Shown here: piece after piece, positions 31,184-40,133 of the stretch
How the letters are laid out: each line of letters begins with the position of its first letter
Position numbering within the stretch: position 1 is the first letter of the stretch
NCBI GenBank assembly: GCA_023667345.1
Contig: JAMPAF010000001.1
Span: forward strand, 119,873-183,872
Direction of reading: 5' to 3'
DNA: 64,000 nt
From: Clostridiales bacterium
GTDB lineage: Bacteria > Bacillota > Clostridia > Christensenellales > Borkfalkiaceae
Made by a program: the position numbers and the translations under genes
The notes under the pieces: generated by a model
The model's database searches: none
The model's input: only the letters and a program-made list of their open reading frames with translations
Told to the model about the DNA's origin: nothing

Positions 31184-32453
31184 ACGGCAAATGAAAGATA
31201 GCGGAATTGCTTGGGTCGGCGAAATCCCGCAAGATTGGGAAACAAGACGAATTAAAAGCATTTTTTATATTATTGGTGGTAATGGATTCAATATAGAATT
31301 GCAAGGTAATGAAAGTGGGGATTACCCTTTTTGTAAGGCAAGCGATATTAGCAATGCAGGCAAATTTATAAATAAAGCCGCTAATTATGTTACAAAACAA
31401 ATTGCTATTGAAAACCATTATAATATTGTGCCTGTAAAGTCGATTGTTTTAGCGAAAATTGGTGAAGCGATGAAAAAGAACAACCGCTCAATTTCGTTGA
31501 AAGAGTGCTGTTTAGATAATAATTGTCAAGCTCTTGTTGCGCACCGCGATATAAACTACATTTTTTCATATTATTTATTGATGTGTATTGATATGAGGTG
31601 GTTTGATAATGCTGGGACGATTCCTTGCGTAAATAATAGAAAATTACTTGACTGTAAAATTCCATTCCCCCCTATTGCTGAGCAACAACAAATCGCAGAT
31701 TTTTTGGATAGAGAATGTGAAAAAATTGACGGTTTGAAAGCTGATATACAAACTCAAATAGATACCTTGGAACAATATAAACGTTCTATAATAACCGAAG
31801 CCGTAACGCACGGTCTTAATCCCGACGCCCCCATGAAAGACAGCGGCATTGCGTGGGTTGGCAATCTTCCACTTGAATGGAAAATTGGACGCATAGGCGG
31901 TCTGTATGAATTGCGAAATGAGAAAGTAAGCGATAAAGACTTTATGCCGTTATCTGTTACAATGAAAGGTATTTTACCACAGCTTGAAACAGCGGCAAAA
32001 ACAAACGACGGAGATAATAGAAAACTTGTCCGCAAGGGCGACTTTGCTATAAATAGCCGTTCAGATAGGCGCGGTTCTTGCGGCATTTCCGATTACGACG
32101 GCTCTGTTTCGTTAATCAATACAATTTTGAAACCGCGCAAGAAAATGAATGCAAGATATTATAACTGGCTTTTTCATACGCCTATATTTGCCGACGAATT
32201 TTATAAATGGGGACACGGAATAGTAGACGATTTATGGACTACGGGTTGGCAGGAAATGAAGCGTATTCAAATTCCCGTTCCGCCGCTTGACGAGCAACAG
32301 GCAATAGCCGAATATCTCGACAATAAATGCGCCGAAATCGAACAAGCAATAGCCGATAAAAAAGCGCAGCTCGATACTCTTGACGAATACAAACAATCGC
32401 TTATCTATGAATATATTACAGGGAAGAAAGAGGTGATAGATTATGAGTTATGA
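31176..32453 (+). CDS. hsdS: Type I restriction specificity subunit
   Basis: 425 residues from the ATG at 31176. Two target recognition domains: the first opens with MKDSGIAWVGEIPQDWETRR and ends with ADFLDRECEKIDGLKADIQT; the second opens with MKDSGIAWVGNLPLEWKIGR and ends with AEYLDNKCAEIEQAIADKKA. The coiled-coil spacers (IDTLEQYKRSIITEA and LDTLDEYKQSLIYEY) set the distance between the two half sites. The near-identical openings of the two halves are also similar at DNA level (about 30 bases), which can recombine to swap domains. The start overlaps the end of the AbiJ-like frame. No second hsdS or invertase is adjacent. Confidence 0.92.
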   Translation: MTERQMKDSGIAWVGEIPQDWETRRIKSIFYIIGGNGFNIELQGNESGDYPFCKASDISNAGKFINKAANYVTKQIAIENHYNIVPVKSIVLAKIGEAMKKNNRSISLKECCLDNNCQALVAHRDINYIFSYYLLMCIDMRWFDNAGTIPCVNNRKLLDCKIPFPPIAEQQQIADFLDRECEKIDGLKADIQTQIDTLEQYKRSIITEAVTHGLNPDAPMKDSGIAWVGNLPLEWKIGRIGGLYELRNEKVSDKDFMPLSVTMKGILPQLETAAKTNDGDNRKLVRKGDFAINSRSDRRGSCGISDYDGSVSLINTILKPRKKMNARYYNWLFHTPIFADEFYKWGHGIVDDLWTTGWQEMKRIQIPVPPLDEQQAIAEYLDNKCAEIEQAIADKKAQLDTLDEYKQSLIYEYITGKKEVIDYEL

Positions 32454-32697
32454 TATTGTAAAAGAGGAAAATCAACCCTGTCCTTGCGGTAAAGGTTTTG
32501 TTAATTATATTCTTGAGGAAAATGATTGGGGGCAATTCAGAGAAAACGTTTTTATTCAATGTGATAATTGCCAAACTAAATATACAGTTCAATCAAAATA
32601 TTTTTGTCCAAAGCCTAAACACGATTATACACTTTATTTTTTGGTAAAAAACGGGCAATCAATAGATTCTCCTGAAACAATAAAATTAGATTTTTAA
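32443..32697 (+). CDS. Small zinc-ribbon-like protein inside the restriction operon
   Basis: 84 residues overlapping the hsdS end by 11 bases and followed 10 bases later by hsdR. Two cysteine pairs, CPCGKG near residue 13 and CDNCQTKY near 46, are spaced for a zinc ribbon; another Cys lies in YFCPKPKHD. I do not recognise a named family. Tight coupling between hsdS and hsdR suggests it is made with the complex and may modulate it, for example as an anti-restriction or assembly factor; this is inference. Confidence 0.7.
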   Translation: MSYDIVKEENQPCPCGKGFVNYILEENDWGQFRENVFIQCDNCQTKYTVQSKYFCPKPKHDYTLYFLVKNGQSIDSPETIKLDF

Positions 32698-32707
32698 GGA
32701 ATACAAA

Positions 32708-35700
32708 ATGAACGATATACTTTCCGAAAAAGATTATCAGAATTACATAATGAACGTTCTCGAAAAGCAAAACGGCTACGTTATTCGCCCCGACACGAAG
32801 TACGACCGTAATTTTGCCATCGACAGAGAGCTTTTAATAAAGTTTTTGGACGATACCCAGCCCGAAACAATGTACGCTTTGCATAAAATTTTTAAAGATG
32901 CCACAGAAGAAACTGTCGTCAACTTTATCAATGCCGAAATCACCAAACCGAAAAGCAGCTTGCTGTATGTTCTCAAACACGGCGTTACGCTTTCCGGCTA
33001 TAAACTTGATTTAATGTACATAAAACCCGCCACCTCGTATAACGCCGATTTAATCAAATTGTACGAAAAGAATATCTTTTCCGTGATGAAAGAGGTATGG
33101 GCGAGCGACAAGGAACGCGTTGACCTTGTTATATTTCTGAACGGCTTTGCGGTTATGTCGTTCGAACTGAAATGTAATTTTGCGGGGCAGTCGTATCACG
33201 ACGCTATTGAGCAGTTTAAAAAGGACAGAAGTCCCAAAACGCGCCTATTCCTTTTTAAAGCCGGTTGCCTTGTAAACTTCGCCATGGATTTGCAGGAAGT
33301 TTATATGTGTACCCGCCTTTCCGGCGAAAGCTCTTACTTTCTGCCTTTCAATACGGGAAGCGGAAGCGGCGTGAACGCGGGCAAAGGCAACCCCGTTTAC
33401 GAGGACAAGTATTCCGTCTATTATATGTGGGACGATATTTTGCGGAAGGATACGGTTATCGACCTTATATCCGAATATATCTTTATCGACCGCAAGGAAG
33501 ATACGGACGAGGTTACGGGCAAGAAAACCGTCAAAGAGAAGCTGATATTCCCCCGCTATCACCAGTTGGACGTTATCCGTAAGACGGTTGCCGACGTAAA
33601 AGTGAACCGTTCGGAGCAAAACTATTTAATTCAGCACAGTGCGGGCTCGGGCAAGACAAATTCCATTGCATGGCTTGCGCACAGGCTTTCGTCTTTGCAC
33701 GATATGCACGACAAAATGATATTCGACAATATCATAATCTGCACGGACAGAGTCGTCGTCGACAGGCAGTTGCAAGCCGCTATTTTGGGGATAGAGCACG
33801 TTACGGGGCTTATTCGTGTTATGGGCGATAAGTGCACGGCGGCAGATTTGGCGGCGGCATTGCTCGGTTATATTACGGCAGACGGCAAAAGGAAATCTAT
33901 CGGCAGTCCGAAGATTATTGCAACCACCATACAAAAATTTCCGTTTATCGTCGATTCCGTAAAAAATTTAAAGGACAAGCGTTTCGCGGTGATTATCGAC
34001 GAAGCCCATTCTTCCACCGCGGGCAAGGATATGGCGGCGGTTACAAAGTCGCTCGGGTCGGATATCCTTGACGGGGAAGTTGACGCGCAGGATATAATTG
34101 TAAGCGAACTAAAGCGCACGGGCAAACAGGCAAACGTCGCCATGTTTGCGTTCACGGCAACACCGAAGCCGACAACTCTCGATTTGTTCGGCAGAGTAAA
34201 CGCAAAAGGGCAAAAGGAAGCTTTCCATCTGTATTCTATGAAGCAGGCAATTGAGGAGGGCTTTATTTTGGACGTGCTTGCGAACTTCACCGAATACGAC
34301 ACATATTACCGCTTGAACAAAGAAATTTCCGAGGACCCGCAATACAAGACGGTTGAAGCAAAGCGCCAGATTGCCCGCTTTGTGGAACTGCACGAAACGA
34401 ATATCGCGCAACGCGTTGAAGTGATTATCGAGCACTTCCGCACGACTGTTATAAATGAACTCGGCGGCATGGCAAAGGCTATGGTCATAACGGCTTCAAG
34501 GCTGAGCGCCGTAAAATACAGGCAGGCGTTTGAAGATTACGTTGCGAAAAAGGGCTATACCGATATTCACGCGCTTGTGGCGTTTTCGGGCAAAGTAAAG
34601 CTCGACGGCGACGAAACGGAATACACCGAAAGGCTTTTAAACGGCTTTTCGGAAGACAGATTGCCGAAAATGTTCGACGGCGACGATTACAACGTTTTGC
34701 TTGTGGCTAATAAATACCAGACGGGATTCGACCAACCCAAACTTTGCTCCATGTACGTTTTGAAGAAGTTACGGGGCGTGAACGCCGTGCAGACGTTATC
34801 CCGCCTAAACAGGACTTGTCCGCCGTGGGATAAAAAGACTTTCATTCTCGATTTCGTAAATAAGTATGAGGACATTATCAAGGCGTTCGAGCCGTATTAT
34901 ACGACGACGCTTCTTGCAAACTCGGTTACGCCTTCCGCCGTGTATGATTTGGAAGCCAAGCTCGACGGCTATTTGATTATTGACCCGTACGATATTCAAA
35001 TGGCGGCGGAAATCGTCTGTAAAAAGATTATCGAAGCAAAGGACAAAAACCGGCTTCGGTTTTATCTGCAACGCGCCGAAAAGAAGATTAAGGAATATGA
35101 ACCGGAGAAGCAACGCGAAATTGTTGCGACGATAAGGCACTTTATAAGGTTCTATGAGTTTTTAATTCAGGTATCGTGTTTTGAGGACGCGGAACTTCAT
35201 AAAAAGTATTTATTTTTAACGTATTTGACAGTGTTTATCAACATACGCAATGCGGGCGGCGGCTTCGATTTGAGCGACAAGATTCGGGCGGATAACTTCG
35301 TGCAGAAAAAGGGCGCACAGCATACCGAAACAAAGATTGTTTCCAACCCCGTTATCAAACTTCCTTCTGTCGAGCAGTTTAATCTTACAGAGGACGCAGT
35401 AAAACGTTTGTCGGAAATTATAGACGAAATTAACAGCCGCACAGGCAAGCAATACGATAACGATATCGTTATAAAAGCTATGCTTCAAATTAAGGACCTG
35501 CTTAAAAAATCTCCTACCCTCCGCGAAAGCGCGAAGGCAAATACGGAGCAAGACTTTGCATTCCCGTATTACGAAAGCGCCGACGAGGTTTTAATAGAAG
35601 GCTTGTCGCAGAATCAGGATTTCTTTACGTTGCTTTTGAACAACGACGATATAAAGAAAGAGATGCTCGGCATATTCCTTTCGGAAATTTACAAAGAGTT

Positions 35701-35713
35701 TAGAAACAGTTAA
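32708..35713 (+). CDS. hsdR: Type I restriction endonuclease, R subunit
   Basis: 1001 residues. The N-terminal PD-(D/E)xK nuclease is visible in RVDLVIFLNGFAVMSFELK (Asp, then Glu153-x-Lys155). The translocase follows: Walker A AGSGKTNS (from 312), DEAH at 431-434 in VIIDEAHSS, MFAFTATPK as motif III, NVLLVANKYQTGFDQP and LNRTCPP as later helicase motifs. The C-terminal helical region docks on the M2S core. It pumps DNA and cuts at a distance from unmethylated targets. It is last in the operon, followed by a strong terminator. Confidence 0.95.
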   Translation: MNDILSEKDYQNYIMNVLEKQNGYVIRPDTKYDRNFAIDRELLIKFLDDTQPETMYALHKIFKDATEETVVNFINAEITKPKSSLLYVLKHGVTLSGYKLDLMYIKPATSYNADLIKLYEKNIFSVMKEVWASDKERVDLVIFLNGFAVMSFELKCNFAGQSYHDAIEQFKKDRSPKTRLFLFKAGCLVNFAMDLQEVYMCTRLSGESSYFLPFNTGSGSGVNAGKGNPVYEDKYSVYYMWDDILRKDTVIDLISEYIFIDRKEDTDEVTGKKTVKEKLIFPRYHQLDVIRKTVADVKVNRSEQNYLIQHSAGSGKTNSIAWLAHRLSSLHDMHDKMIFDNIIICTDRVVVDRQLQAAILGIEHVTGLIRVMGDKCTAADLAAALLGYITADGKRKSIGSPKIIATTIQKFPFIVDSVKNLKDKRFAVIIDEAHSSTAGKDMAAVTKSLGSDILDGEVDAQDIIVSELKRTGKQANVAMFAFTATPKPTTLDLFGRVNAKGQKEAFHLYSMKQAIEEGFILDVLANFTEYDTYYRLNKEISEDPQYKTVEAKRQIARFVELHETNIAQRVEVIIEHFRTTVINELGGMAKAMVITASRLSAVKYRQAFEDYVAKKGYTDIHALVAFSGKVKLDGDETEYTERLLNGFSEDRLPKMFDGDDYNVLLVANKYQTGFDQPKLCSMYVLKKLRGVNAVQTLSRLNRTCPPWDKKTFILDFVNKYEDIIKAFEPYYTTTLLANSVTPSAVYDLEAKLDGYLIIDPYDIQMAAEIVCKKIIEAKDKNRLRFYLQRAEKKIKEYEPEKQREIVATIRHFIRFYEFLIQVSCFEDAELHKKYLFLTYLTVFINIRNAGGGFDLSDKIRADNFVQKKGAQHTETKIVSNPVIKLPSVEQFNLTEDAVKRLSEIIDEINSRTGKQYDNDIVIKAMLQIKDLLKKSPTLRESAKANTEQDFAFPYYESADEVLIEGLSQNQDFFTLLLNNDDIKKEMLGIFLSEIYKEFRNS

Positions 35714-35808
35714 AACATTTTGCGGAAAATTTGTCGGAAATTTGAGCAACAAATCGAATGTGAAAGTGTCCTTAAAAGGAATAGTTTATGAAATAAAAAA
35801 AAGGAAAA

Positions 35809-35848
35809 GGGCATCACTCGGAAAGCGAGTGATGCCCTTTGTTGTTTT
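35809..35848 (+). terminator. Terminator of the type I restriction operon
   Basis: GGGCATCACTCG pairs with CGAGTGATGCCC, followed by TTTGTTGTTTT. The remaining gap to 36008 shows no other feature. Confidence 0.85.
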
Positions 35849-36008
35849 AAGGTTGCAAATCGGTGATTTTAGGTTGCGGGAACCAAAAAAATCTTTGCAA
35901 TCTTAAAAAATGCAAAACGGCGGATATATAGGATAAAGCCCTATAAATACGCGTTTTACGGGGTAAATTGCCGCCGATGTAGCAAGAATACAGAGCTTAC
36001 ACTTTGCC

Positions 36009-36335
36009 TCATTTTATGTACTCTATAAATTTCGCTAACATTTTTTGTCCGTTTTTAGAAACGTTTTTCATTCCCAAAACAACCTGTTCCATTTCAACCG
36101 TGCGCTTGTCGTCTGAGTCAAAGAATTGCCACAGCTCAATATTGAGCGCGTCACAGACGGCGCAGAGCGTTTGAAAATTAGGCAATGCTTTCCGCCTGCG
36201 GATTTGGTAGATGGAAGAAATGCTCGTTTCGGAAAGCCGGCTCAACTGAATAAACGATAATCCGCTTTTTTTCAGGAAAAAATCAAGCCGCTTAAAGAAT
36301 CGTTCAGACGTCCAATACTCAATGTTTCTCTTCAT
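36009..36335 (-). CDS. Cro/C1-type regulator divergent from the serine recombinase
   Basis: 108 residues. Helix-turn-helix at about 12-70: FLKKSGLSFIQLSRLSETSI, SSIYQIRRRKALPNFQTLCA, ALNIELWQFFDS. The C-terminal 35 residues are helical (VLGMKNVSKNGQKMLAKFIE) and probably mediate dimerisation. The ribosome site AAAAGGAGG precedes the ATG. It faces away from the recombinase gene across a gap that carries a 14-bp inverted repeat. It most likely controls that gene and itself, thus timing excision of the element. Confidence 0.8.
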   Translation of the reverse strand: MKRNIEYWTSERFFKRLDFFLKKSGLSFIQLSRLSETSISSIYQIRRRKALPNFQTLCAVCDALNIELWQFFDSDDKRTVEMEQVVLGMKNVSKNGQKMLAKFIEYIK

Positions 36336-36442
36336 GTTTTAACCTCCTTTTAAAACTTGCGCTAACGGGGAGAGCGCTCCTTCTTTTGTAAAACAAAAGC
36401 GGTCATTATCAAAGCTCTATCGTGTTGTTTTGCGGAAAAATT

Positions 36443-36495
36443 ATACATTTGTCAAATACAAAGAAAGAATTCACGAGAGCTTTTGACAAATGTAT
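36443..36495. promoter_or_regulatory. Inverted-repeat operator between the regulator and the recombinase
   Basis: ATACATTTGTCAAA (36443-36456) is repeated inverted as TTTGACAAATGTAT (36482-36495) with 25 bases between, and each arm contains a TTGACA-like word. On the minus strand the left arm leads directly into TATAAT. A dimer bound to both arms would cover both promoters. Confidence 0.6.
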
Positions 36496-36617
36496 TCACG
36501 GAGATAATCAATTAGATGTTAAAATATATAGAGGTTGAAATTCGGAGAAGATTTAGTTAGCGGAATATGACCGTATAAAGACAGGGATACGGAAGATAAA
36601 CATTAACGGAGGCACTT

Positions 36618-38450
36618 ATGGCGGATAATCGGGAGCGTGAACAGATAAGACAAGCCTATGCTATTAAAGATACGGATACACCGACAAGAACAATTCCGGC
36701 GACTAGAAAAATCACCATTAACGAAGATGACCGTCCGCTGAACGTATGCGCTTATTGCCGCGTATCGACGGGAAACGACGAACAACTGTCGTCATTTGTT
36801 TTACAGCAGGAACATTATAATCAGCTTGCAAAGTCACATAAAAGCTGGAACTTAAAGCATGTGTATGCCGACGAGGGTATATCGGGAACGTCGCTAAAAC
36901 ATAGGAACAGCTTCAATGAAATGATAGCGGCTTGCCGCCGCGGAGAATATGACTTAATAGTTACCAAAAGCGTTTCAAGATTTGCGAGAAACGTAGTCGA
37001 CTGCGTCTCGCTTGTCCGTGAACTGAAACATCTGAATCCGCCTGTGGGAGTATTTTTCGAGACGGACTCTATTTATACATTATCGGAAGAATCCGAACTG
37101 AAATTAAATCTTTTTGCCAGTGTAGCGCAAGCTGAATCGGAGAAGAAGAGCGAAAGTATGAATTGGTCGCTGAACGAGAGGTTCAAGCATAATAAGCTCT
37201 TAACACCGGAATTATACGGATATAGGCGACCGAGAGATTTGTCGGGGCATTATGTCAAGTACGGTATATTGGAAATCAAGGAATCGGAAGCGGTAATTGT
37301 TCGTTTCATATTCAATGCGTTTTTGGCAGGCTTTACATTAGAACGTATAGCCGAGTTATTAACCGAGATGAAAGTTAAAACCAAGCTCGGCAATACGAAT
37401 TGGAATGTCGGGTCGCTGGCATATATTATCCGCAACGAAAGATATTGCGGTAGCGTTCTTACCTGGAAAACGTTTACCGCAGATATATTCGAGCATAAAA
37501 AGAGAAAGAACCGCCATAACCGTGACCAATGTTATTACTCAGACCATCACCCCGCAATAGTATCGGTTGAAACGTTCGAGGCGGCGCAATCTTTGATTTA
37601 TAACAGACGCCGCGGAATGAGGGGCGGATTGCATATTATGCAAGTAATTGACGACGGGGTATTTCAAGGATATGTGCCTATTAATCACCGTTGGGCTAAT
37701 GATGACCCGAATGAATATTACAACGCTTCCGAAAGTGTAGAAGAACGGAAAAATGACCGCAAAATACGGCGTTCGGCGTTTAGCGCGTTTGACTTGACCG
37801 GATATCAGGTGGTGCGAGGGCAGTTCCTGACAGCGAGAACGGAATTGCCCTGCATGACGGTTTCAAGCGGGAAAATAATGTTTAATACCGCTTGCGGAAA
37901 GAAATTGCAGGACTATCCGCACATACAGTTATTGTTGCATCCTAATGAAAGAAAAATGGCTATTCGTCCGTGCGGGAGAGATGACGCTTTCAGTATACCC
38001 TGGCGCAAACAAAACTCGGAGCAGCCGATTATGATTAAAACGTTGTCGTGTCCGTTCTTCATTAAAGCGCTTATGCAGATAATGGACTGGAATCCCGATT
38101 TCAGTTATAGAATTTCAGGCACGTGGATAGAGAAGGGCACGGATTGCATAATAGTATTTAATCTAACGAAAGCAATGCCGATTGCCGAAGTGGTAAACGA
38201 AGAGGAACGAAAATCTATATGCAAAAGGCGAATGGCAGTCTGCCCCGAAGAGTGGGAAGATTCGTTCGGCGATGAATTTTATGAATTCAGTATGGATAAC
38301 GAATTATATTATCTAAAATCTGTTCCGAATTTGAATAGCGACGTGAAGTGCAGAAACGTCGACGGGCAACAACTTTCTCTGTTGACATATGCGGAAGTTT
38401 TGGAAAGTGCTGAAAAAATAAAGACGGGAGTAATAGACGCTGATGAGTAA
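36618..38450 (+). CDS. Large serine recombinase with an extra C-terminal domain of unknown function
   Basis: 610 residues. The resolvase domain has CAYCRVSTG with the nucleophile Ser50, YADEGISGTS and SVSRFARNVVDCVSLVREL. A recombinase DNA-binding domain (about 210-320, LYGYRRP...ERIAELLTEMKVKTKLGNTN) follows. The zinc-ribbon/coiled-coil end of standard large integrases is absent. Instead residues about 390-600 form another domain: GYQVVRGQFLTARTELPCMT, KIMFNTACGKKLQDYPHIQL, LLHPNERKMAIRPCGRDD and FSYRISGTWI. The same domain makes up the next three small genes. The gene presumably integrates and excises the surrounding element. The ribosome site AACGGAGGCAC precedes the ATG; the stop overlaps the next start by 8 bases. 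Confidence 0.85.
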   Translation: MADNREREQIRQAYAIKDTDTPTRTIPATRKITINEDDRPLNVCAYCRVSTGNDEQLSSFVLQQEHYNQLAKSHKSWNLKHVYADEGISGTSLKHRNSFNEMIAACRRGEYDLIVTKSVSRFARNVVDCVSLVRELKHLNPPVGVFFETDSIYTLSEESELKLNLFASVAQAESEKKSESMNWSLNERFKHNKLLTPELYGYRRPRDLSGHYVKYGILEIKESEAVIVRFIFNAFLAGFTLERIAELLTEMKVKTKLGNTNWNVGSLAYIIRNERYCGSVLTWKTFTADIFEHKKRKNRHNRDQCYYSDHHPAIVSVETFEAAQSLIYNRRRGMRGGLHIMQVIDDGVFQGYVPINHRWANDDPNEYYNASESVEERKNDRKIRRSAFSAFDLTGYQVVRGQFLTARTELPCMTVSSGKIMFNTACGKKLQDYPHIQLLLHPNERKMAIRPCGRDDAFSIPWRKQNSEQPIMIKTLSCPFFIKALMQIMDWNPDFSYRISGTWIEKGTDCIIVFNLTKAMPIAEVVNEEERKSICKRRMAVCPEEWEDSFGDEFYEFSMDNELYYLKSVPNLNSDVKCRNVDGQQLSLLTYAEVLESAEKIKTGVIDADE

Positions 38451-39039
38451 AAACGAGTACTTCGAAGAGCTGACGGAAGGCGAAGAAACCGAAACCGTCG
38501 ACCTTGCAGGATTTCAGGTTGCGAAGGCAGAGCTGTTTGCACATACGAGAGAACCTGCCATAACGGTATGGGATGATAAAATTAAGTTCAATATGGCTTG
38601 CCTTCGGCGTTTCCCCGGCGTAACACATATCCAGCTTTTAATTCATCCCGATGAAAAACGGCTTATTGTGCGCCCGTGCAATGCCGATGCGCCCGATTCG
38701 CTTAGGTGGGCAAGCGGCGGTGGGGAAAAAGAAATCAAAGCGCGGGATATGCTTTGCCGGATATTCGCCGCCAAATTATTCGAGCTTATGAACTGGGATA
38801 AGCAGTACAGATATAAAATGTTGGGCAAACCTGCCGTTTGCAACAACGAAGCTCTGTATCTGTTCAAACTGACGGATTTTGAATTGTTCGTCGGAACGGG
38901 TACAAAACGGAAGCGGTCATACTTGCCTGCGGATTGGCGTGAATACTTCGGCGTACCCGTGGAACTGCACGAGGAGCAGTATAAAATAAATTTAGCCGAA
39001 GGATATATTTCAACTAATAAAGTAGGAGAGATAAAATGA
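38443..39039 (+). CDS. Second copy of the recombinase C-terminal domain, stand-alone
   Basis: 198 residues with no catalytic recombinase part. Matches to the end of the preceding protein are clear: GFQVAKAELFAHTREPAITV, KIKFNMACLRRFPGVTHIQL, LIHPDEKRLIVRPCNADAPD, LFELMNWDKQYRYKMLG, and a final LPADWREYFGVPVELHE like CPEEWEDSFGDEFYEF. Overlap of 8 bases upstream and four bases (ATGA) downstream makes it part of a translationally coupled set. Function unknown. It could partner the recombinase on DNA or set the direction of the reaction. Confidence 0.75.
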   Translation: MSKNEYFEELTEGEETETVDLAGFQVAKAELFAHTREPAITVWDDKIKFNMACLRRFPGVTHIQLLIHPDEKRLIVRPCNADAPDSLRWASGGGEKEIKARDMLCRIFAAKLFELMNWDKQYRYKMLGKPAVCNNEALYLFKLTDFELFVGTGTKRKRSYLPADWREYFGVPVELHEEQYKINLAEGYISTNKVGEIK

Positions 39040-39473
39040 CAGACGATATGATTATGACAGAAGTTGATTTAAGCGGCTTTCAAGTTGTAAACAGTCAATA
39101 TTTTAGCAGCCTGACTGCCCCGTCTATGACGATATGGCCCGATTCGATTTCATTTAGCGGAGCAACGTTTGCAACACTGAATAATTACGACGCTATCTCT
39201 ATATTGTTAAGCGCAAATGAGAAAAAAATACTGATTACGGCTACTTCGTCACATGACCCTAACGCAATCGAATGGAGAAAAAACAGCAGCACACAAAAAT
39301 ATTGCAAATTAAGCTGTGCCACATTCGCGCGTAAACTTTTCGAGCGATGGAAATTAGATGAAAAATGCAGATATCGCACTCTCGGCAGATTGGTACGGGC
39401 AAATAAAAAGATAATGATATTATTTGATTTTTCACAATGCGAAATTTGGCGTGAAGGGAAAGCGGTAAAGTAA
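39036..39473 (+). CDS. Third copy of the recombinase-associated domain
   Basis: 145 residues: GFQVVNSQYFSSLTAPSMTI, SISFSGATFATLNNYDAISI, LLSANEKKILITATSSHDPN, then FARKLFERWKLDEKCRYRTL and IMILFDFSQCEIW. It lines up over its whole length with the two preceding copies but is shorter and lacks the last EEW..FG motif. It starts in an ATGA overlap. No other domain is visible and the role is unknown. Confidence 0.7.
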   Translation: MTDDMIMTEVDLSGFQVVNSQYFSSLTAPSMTIWPDSISFSGATFATLNNYDAISILLSANEKKILITATSSHDPNAIEWRKNSSTQKYCKLSCATFARKLFERWKLDEKCRYRTLGRLVRANKKIMILFDFSQCEIWREGKAVK

Positions 39474-39474
39474 C

Positions 39475-39837
39475 TTGTCTAAAATAACTTTTATATCGTT
39501 TTATTGTAAAACGGGCTGCATACACATTTTTAAGGAGGCGGTAAAAGCGATAGGTCTGCCGAAGTTTATCCGCTTCCGAATAAACGTAAACACCTCGTCG
39601 CTTATTTTAGAACCGTTTGACCGTTTGTCGATGACCTCTTTTCGCGTGCCGAATAATTTAAATGATGAGGACGGCAATATGGAAGTTCATAGCAAGGGCT
39701 TTACTTACGGTCTTTCGCAACGGTTCGGTTGGACGAATGGGCGCTCCTACCGCGTCCCCGGCAAAATACTTACTAAACAAAGAATAGTATTGTATGATTT
39801 GTCGGAAGCGCAAGAAATACGAAACTCAAAAAGATAA
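39475..39837 (+). CDS. Fourth, diverged copy of the recombinase-associated domain
   Basis: 120 residues from a TTG one base after the preceding stop. The first strand part differs (ITFISFYCKTGCIHIF), but KFIRFRINVNTSSLILEPFD corresponds to the HIQLLIHPDEKRLIVRP region and FGWTNGRSYRVPGKILTKQR followed by IVLYDLSEAQEI corresponds to MNWDKQYRYKMLG...YLFKLTDFEL. The order of blocks is the same as in the other copies. TTG starts are rare, so the start is less certain. It ends the operon. Confidence 0.6.
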   Translation: MSKITFISFYCKTGCIHIFKEAVKAIGLPKFIRFRINVNTSSLILEPFDRLSMTSFRVPNNLNDEDGNMEVHSKGFTYGLSQRFGWTNGRSYRVPGKILTKQRIVLYDLSEAQEIRNSKR

Positions 39838-39962
39838 TTTTACTCCGCTGACATAGCGATTTTAAAGCTTAACGGTAAAGCGCATATTGACATTGCGTTT
39901 GTATGATAAACTTTGCAAAATATAAATTAACCTGCACAATAAAGTATATGAATAAAGTTAAA

Positions 39963-39998
39963 AAGCGGCGGAAATGTTTTCGTCGCTTATTGCTTTTA
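39963..39998 (+). terminator. Probable terminator of the recombinase operon
   Basis: AAGCGGCGGAAA can pair with TTTTCGTCGCTT with G-T wobbles, followed by ATTGCTTTT. The rest of 39838-40133 is AT-rich, with a TATAAT at about 40098-40103 that may be the -10 of the next operon. Confidence 0.5.
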
Positions 39999-40133
39999 AA
40001 AAGATAGCATGCTATAATTCTACCGTCACTTAACGCGAATTCACAATTAAATGATTGTTGTTAAAAAGGCAGTAGAACACAAGGCAAGTTTCCTATGTTA
40101 TAATAAAATCAACAAATAACAAAGGAGAATGCT

